64,000 bases of DNA from contig CM055095.1 in NCBI GenBank assembly GCA_029204225.1, positions 55,955,790 to 56,019,789 on the forward strand, in the 5' to 3' direction. Positions 60,687 through 64,000 of this stretch are shown one piece after another. A program made the position numbers and the translations under genes. Below the pieces are notes generated by a model. It worked only from the letters and a program-made list of their open reading frames with translations. It did no database searches and was not told where the DNA came from. This DNA is from Diphasiastrum complanatum. Its lineage: Eukaryota > Streptophyta > Lycopodiopsida > Lycopodiales > Lycopodiaceae. The first letter of the stretch is position 1, and each line of letters opens with the position of its first letter.

Positions 60687-63600
60687 TCATTGTGGTGGCC
60701 AATACTTGTGCAACCGGCTACCGTTGATGGGTGTATCGAATGGTGTCCCATCTAACTTTTCTAAATTCACGGCTCCATGATTAAGAATTTCCTTGATCTG
60801 ATAGGGACCTTCACCTGTGAATTTTAATTTTCCTTTGATCGCCTTGGTTTTATACATCAGGACCAGATCTCCGGAATGAAGATCCTTCTTTTGTAACCTG
60901 CGATTATGCCATGCTTTGCATCTTTTCTTTTTAGCTGCCAGTGCATGCACAACTAGTAAGGGTGTTTCACAGAGTTTATGTAGAGCTTCGTGGTGTAGCT
61001 GTAGAGATTTGGACTCATTAAGATGTTGCGTGGTGGCAATCCTTAATGAAGGAACTAAAAACTCTACTGGCATTACAACATCCTGACCATATACCAATTG
61101 GAAGGGTATTTGATCAGTGCTTCCTTTATATATTGTCCTGAATGCCCACAGTGCAGCATGCAACTTATGTTCCCAATCTAATCTGCTAGCTTCAACTGTT
61201 TTTGTGAGCACGCTACACAGGATCTTATTGGATGATTCTACTTGCCCATTACCACGAGGATAATAAGGCGTACTGGTTCTGTGGATTATGAAGAATTTTT
61301 CCAACAGGACTTTCATGGTCTCATTGATGAAATGGCTTCCGCGATCGCTGACTAGCTCTACTGAGCATCCGAAACGTACAATGATATTTTATAAAGGAAC
61401 TTGGCAGTGGTCCTAACATCAGCTACTCTTACTGCCTTGGCTTCGACCCATTTGGTGAGGTAGTCTGTGGCTACGATTATGTATCGAGCCTGGGAACTCC
61501 TTGCCACAAGGTGAATTGGACCGATGTAATCCAATCCCCACTTCTCGAATGGTGCTTGGGCTAAGACCGGGTGCAGTAGGTCATAATTCAATCTCGTTGG
61601 CCTTCTCGTCCTTTGGAACATATCGCACTTTTTTAAGTATTCCTCCGTATCCTTATGAATCGTTGGCCACCAACATCCTGATTGTAGGATCTTGCGAACT
61701 GTAATGTCGGATGCAAAATGGCCCCCACCCATGCCTTCATGTGAAAGCGAAATGATATGGGTGGCCTCATGAGGAAGAATACATCGCCAAAGAATTCCAT
61801 CTGGTCCTCTTCGATATAACTGGCTGGCAATCAGCTGATAAGGTCTAGCCTTCAAGATCAATTTTCGCTATTCCGCCTTTGGTAGTGATTTGTTTGGTTG
61901 GCCCCGCATTAGATTTTCAACAATGTCGGCAGTCCATACTGGTACTGTGTCCACGTAAAATAAGGCAGCATCTGCCAGCTCATCATCGGGTTGGGTTGCA
62001 ATCTCCTTCCCCTTGATTCGTGATACATGATCCGCCATGTAATGTTGTTCTCCCTTGCGAACTACTATCCAAAAATCAAATTCCAACAATAGAAGTAGCC
62101 ATCTAGTGATTCTCCCGGTATTGCAAGTTTTATTAACGAGATAGAGCACAGGTTGATGGTCCGTATAAAAAGAAAAATGTGTGGCCATCAGGTAATGTCG
62201 AAATTTCTTAACCGCATAAATCATTGTCAGTGCTTCCCGCTCTGTGGTTGAATAATTCATTTCGGTATCACTGAGCTGTCATCTTGCAAATCAGATTGGA
62301 AAATACTTTTTGTGTTCACCTGGCTGGGTTAAGACTGCTCCAACTGCATACTTCGATGCCTCCGTATGCACGTGAAACTCAATGGACCAATTGGGTGGGC
62401 GTAAGATTGGTGCTGAAACCAATGCACCCTTAAGCTTCTGGAAAGCCTTTAGGGCTTCCTCGTTCCAATGTGGATCCGTTGTGAGTTTGTAAATTGGTCG
62501 GGCTAACTTCGCAAAATCAAGAATGAAAATCCTATAATAGTTAGCATGACCCATGAAGATATAGATTTCACGGATCGTCCCTGATGGTGGTAGATCAATA
62601 ATGATTCTGATCTTTGATAGATCTGTGGCGATCCCGTGTCTTGACACTATATGGCCGAGAATCAAGCCATGTGTTACCCAGAATTGACATTTTTCTGGAT
62701 TCAGGGAGATCTGGTAGTCGCGGCATTTTTGTAACACCTTCTCCAAGTTGGATAAGTGTTTTGTCCATGCACGCACAGATCGTCCAAAAAGATTTCCAGA
62801 AATTTTTGCAGATAATCTTTGAATGCTGCTTGCATGACTCGCTGGAAGGTGCTTGGGGCATTGCAAAGTCCGAATGGCATCACTTTATAGGCATAGGTTC
62901 CCCATTCTGTGGCAAATGTTGTCTTGTGCTGGTCTTGGGGGGCTATCTTCACCTGGTCGTAGCCGCTGAAGCCGTCTAGAAAACTGCAGGCCTCGGCGCC
63001 GGCTACTCTGTCGAGGACACTTTCCGTAAATGGTAAAAGAAAATGATCTTTTTTGGTGATTGTATTTAGTGCCTTCAGATTCACACAAATCCGGATTTTG
63101 CCGTTCTTCTTGGGTACTATTACTATCGGTGATACCCATTCCGTGTGTTCGATTTCATAGATGAAATCTGCATCCATCAGCTTCTACAACTCCTGCTTGA
63201 TCAGCTCAGTATAATTCGGATTGCAGTGGTAATAACGGCTTACCTTGGAGACTGCTCCGTCCACCAAAGGTATGGCGTGTTGGACTACTGTTGGTGGAAT
63301 GCCCTTCAGGGCACTATAACTCCAGGCAAAATAGTCTCTATATTCCACCAACAACGATCGTAGTCTCTTGAACTGTGTGGGTGTTGATTGCTCTCCTACA
63401 TGCACTATCTTTTCTTCTTCACCTGGCTCTGCAAGATTCATTGGCTGTGTTCACGCAGGTCCCTCAAAGACTTGTTTCTCTGGTGCCTGACTTTGATCAA
63501 GTTCTCTCTGGGCTTGCGACATCATGATTACCATGTCGTCCAAGGTGTAATTCTTGAAAGTCTCAGGCATTTCGTGAATTGGCGCTCGTTGAGATTCCTC

Positions 63601-64000
63601 TTTCAGCATATTGATCTTAGCCCGACTGGTCATTTTTTGATTTTCTGTCACCTGTGTAGAAGATGACGCTGTATCTAGGTCTACCTTGATTGACTTCAAG
63701 GAATCCAACACTTTCTTTTTATCTTTTTTTGTCATTTTGGTGGATTCATCCTTGTTGTCTTTCACCGGGACTGCCGTGACATTCACCTCATGGTTGCGAA
63801 TATCAACATCCACTGTAGCTATCGCCTCTTTGGGTAGATCACTCCATCGGATCACCTGGTTGTAGCATTGCTATAACTGATTCTTCTTATTCGTAGGTGC
63901 CTTGGGTGGATCGATCCTTGAGACTTTCGCCATAGCAGACTTTTGTGGTGGTTGAGCTGGTACTTTCTTGGTTCCGTAACGATCTGGGTCCGTGTGATGT
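60687..64000 (-). pseudogene. Gypsy element 4 (Tat/Athila-like), spacer-RT-RNaseH-integrase
   Basis: Runs from the right window edge leftwards. Spacer 63990-63451 (KINMLKEESQRAPIHEMPET), then NLAEPGEEEKIVHVG. RT 63441-62700 with FIYEIEHTEWVSPIVIVPKK, SFLDGFSGYDQVK and the catalytic FLDDLCVHG kept near 62790. RNase H 62590-61868. Integrase 61861-60687: HHCC zinc finger near 61650-61750, WGLDYIGPI, the second Asp region near 61340 with a frameshift, and GNGQVESSNKIL with the catalytic Glu. It ends NGSRLHKYW with no chromodomain. Of the three copies it is the least damaged. Protease and gag lie beyond 64000. Confidence 0.9.

Overview
The window is nuclear DNA of a land plant with a large, repeat-rich genome. 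The evidence is a plant-specific B3 domain, Ty1/copia and Ty3/gypsy elements of plant type, primer sites complementary to plant tRNA-Asp, GT-AG introns and long (TC)n microsatellites. The sequence does not separate a fern, lycophyte or gymnosperm from an angiosperm, so I do not name a species. Apart from one small B3 gene and a few fragments, nearly everything is mobile-element DNA, mostly broken and nested.

Left part (1-8.9 kb): an unusual intron-containing locus with four genes in alternating directions. They are a transposase-like gene (+), an unknown gene B (-), a duplicated promoter block full of ACGTG words and iteron-like motifs, a histone H3/CENH3-like coding segment followed by a Ulp1/C48-like cysteine protease gene (+), and an unknown gene D (-). 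A second, older copy of the transposase-like gene and gene D lies at 32.2-34.8 kb, so these two belong to a mobile family. In that copy they stand head to head. I could not place the family in a known superfamily.

8.9-25.7 kb: a gypsy remnant; a copia element split by a gag-only LTR element with a tRNA-Asp primer site; then 4.8 kb of satellites and minisatellites carrying Helitron-like 3' ends and a 283-bp direct repeat.

25.7-32.2 kb: a Tat/Athila-like gypsy pol followed by an extra ORF in the env position. 34.8-38.4 kb: low-coding DNA holding the B3 gene. 38.5-50.4 kb: a 5'-truncated copia element with its 3' LTR, a palindromic repeat array, and fragments of further copia and gypsy elements.

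50.4-64 kb: two minus-strand gypsy elements of the same family as the 25.7-kb one. One contains a solo LTR with a perfect 5-bp target duplication. The other keeps a long post-pol ORF (domain, S/T/P linker, coiled coil, C-terminal domain) and runs off the right edge.

Almost all retroelement ORFs carry stops or frameshifts. The longest clean spliced reading frame outside retroelements is the C48-like protease (about 373 codons in four exons).
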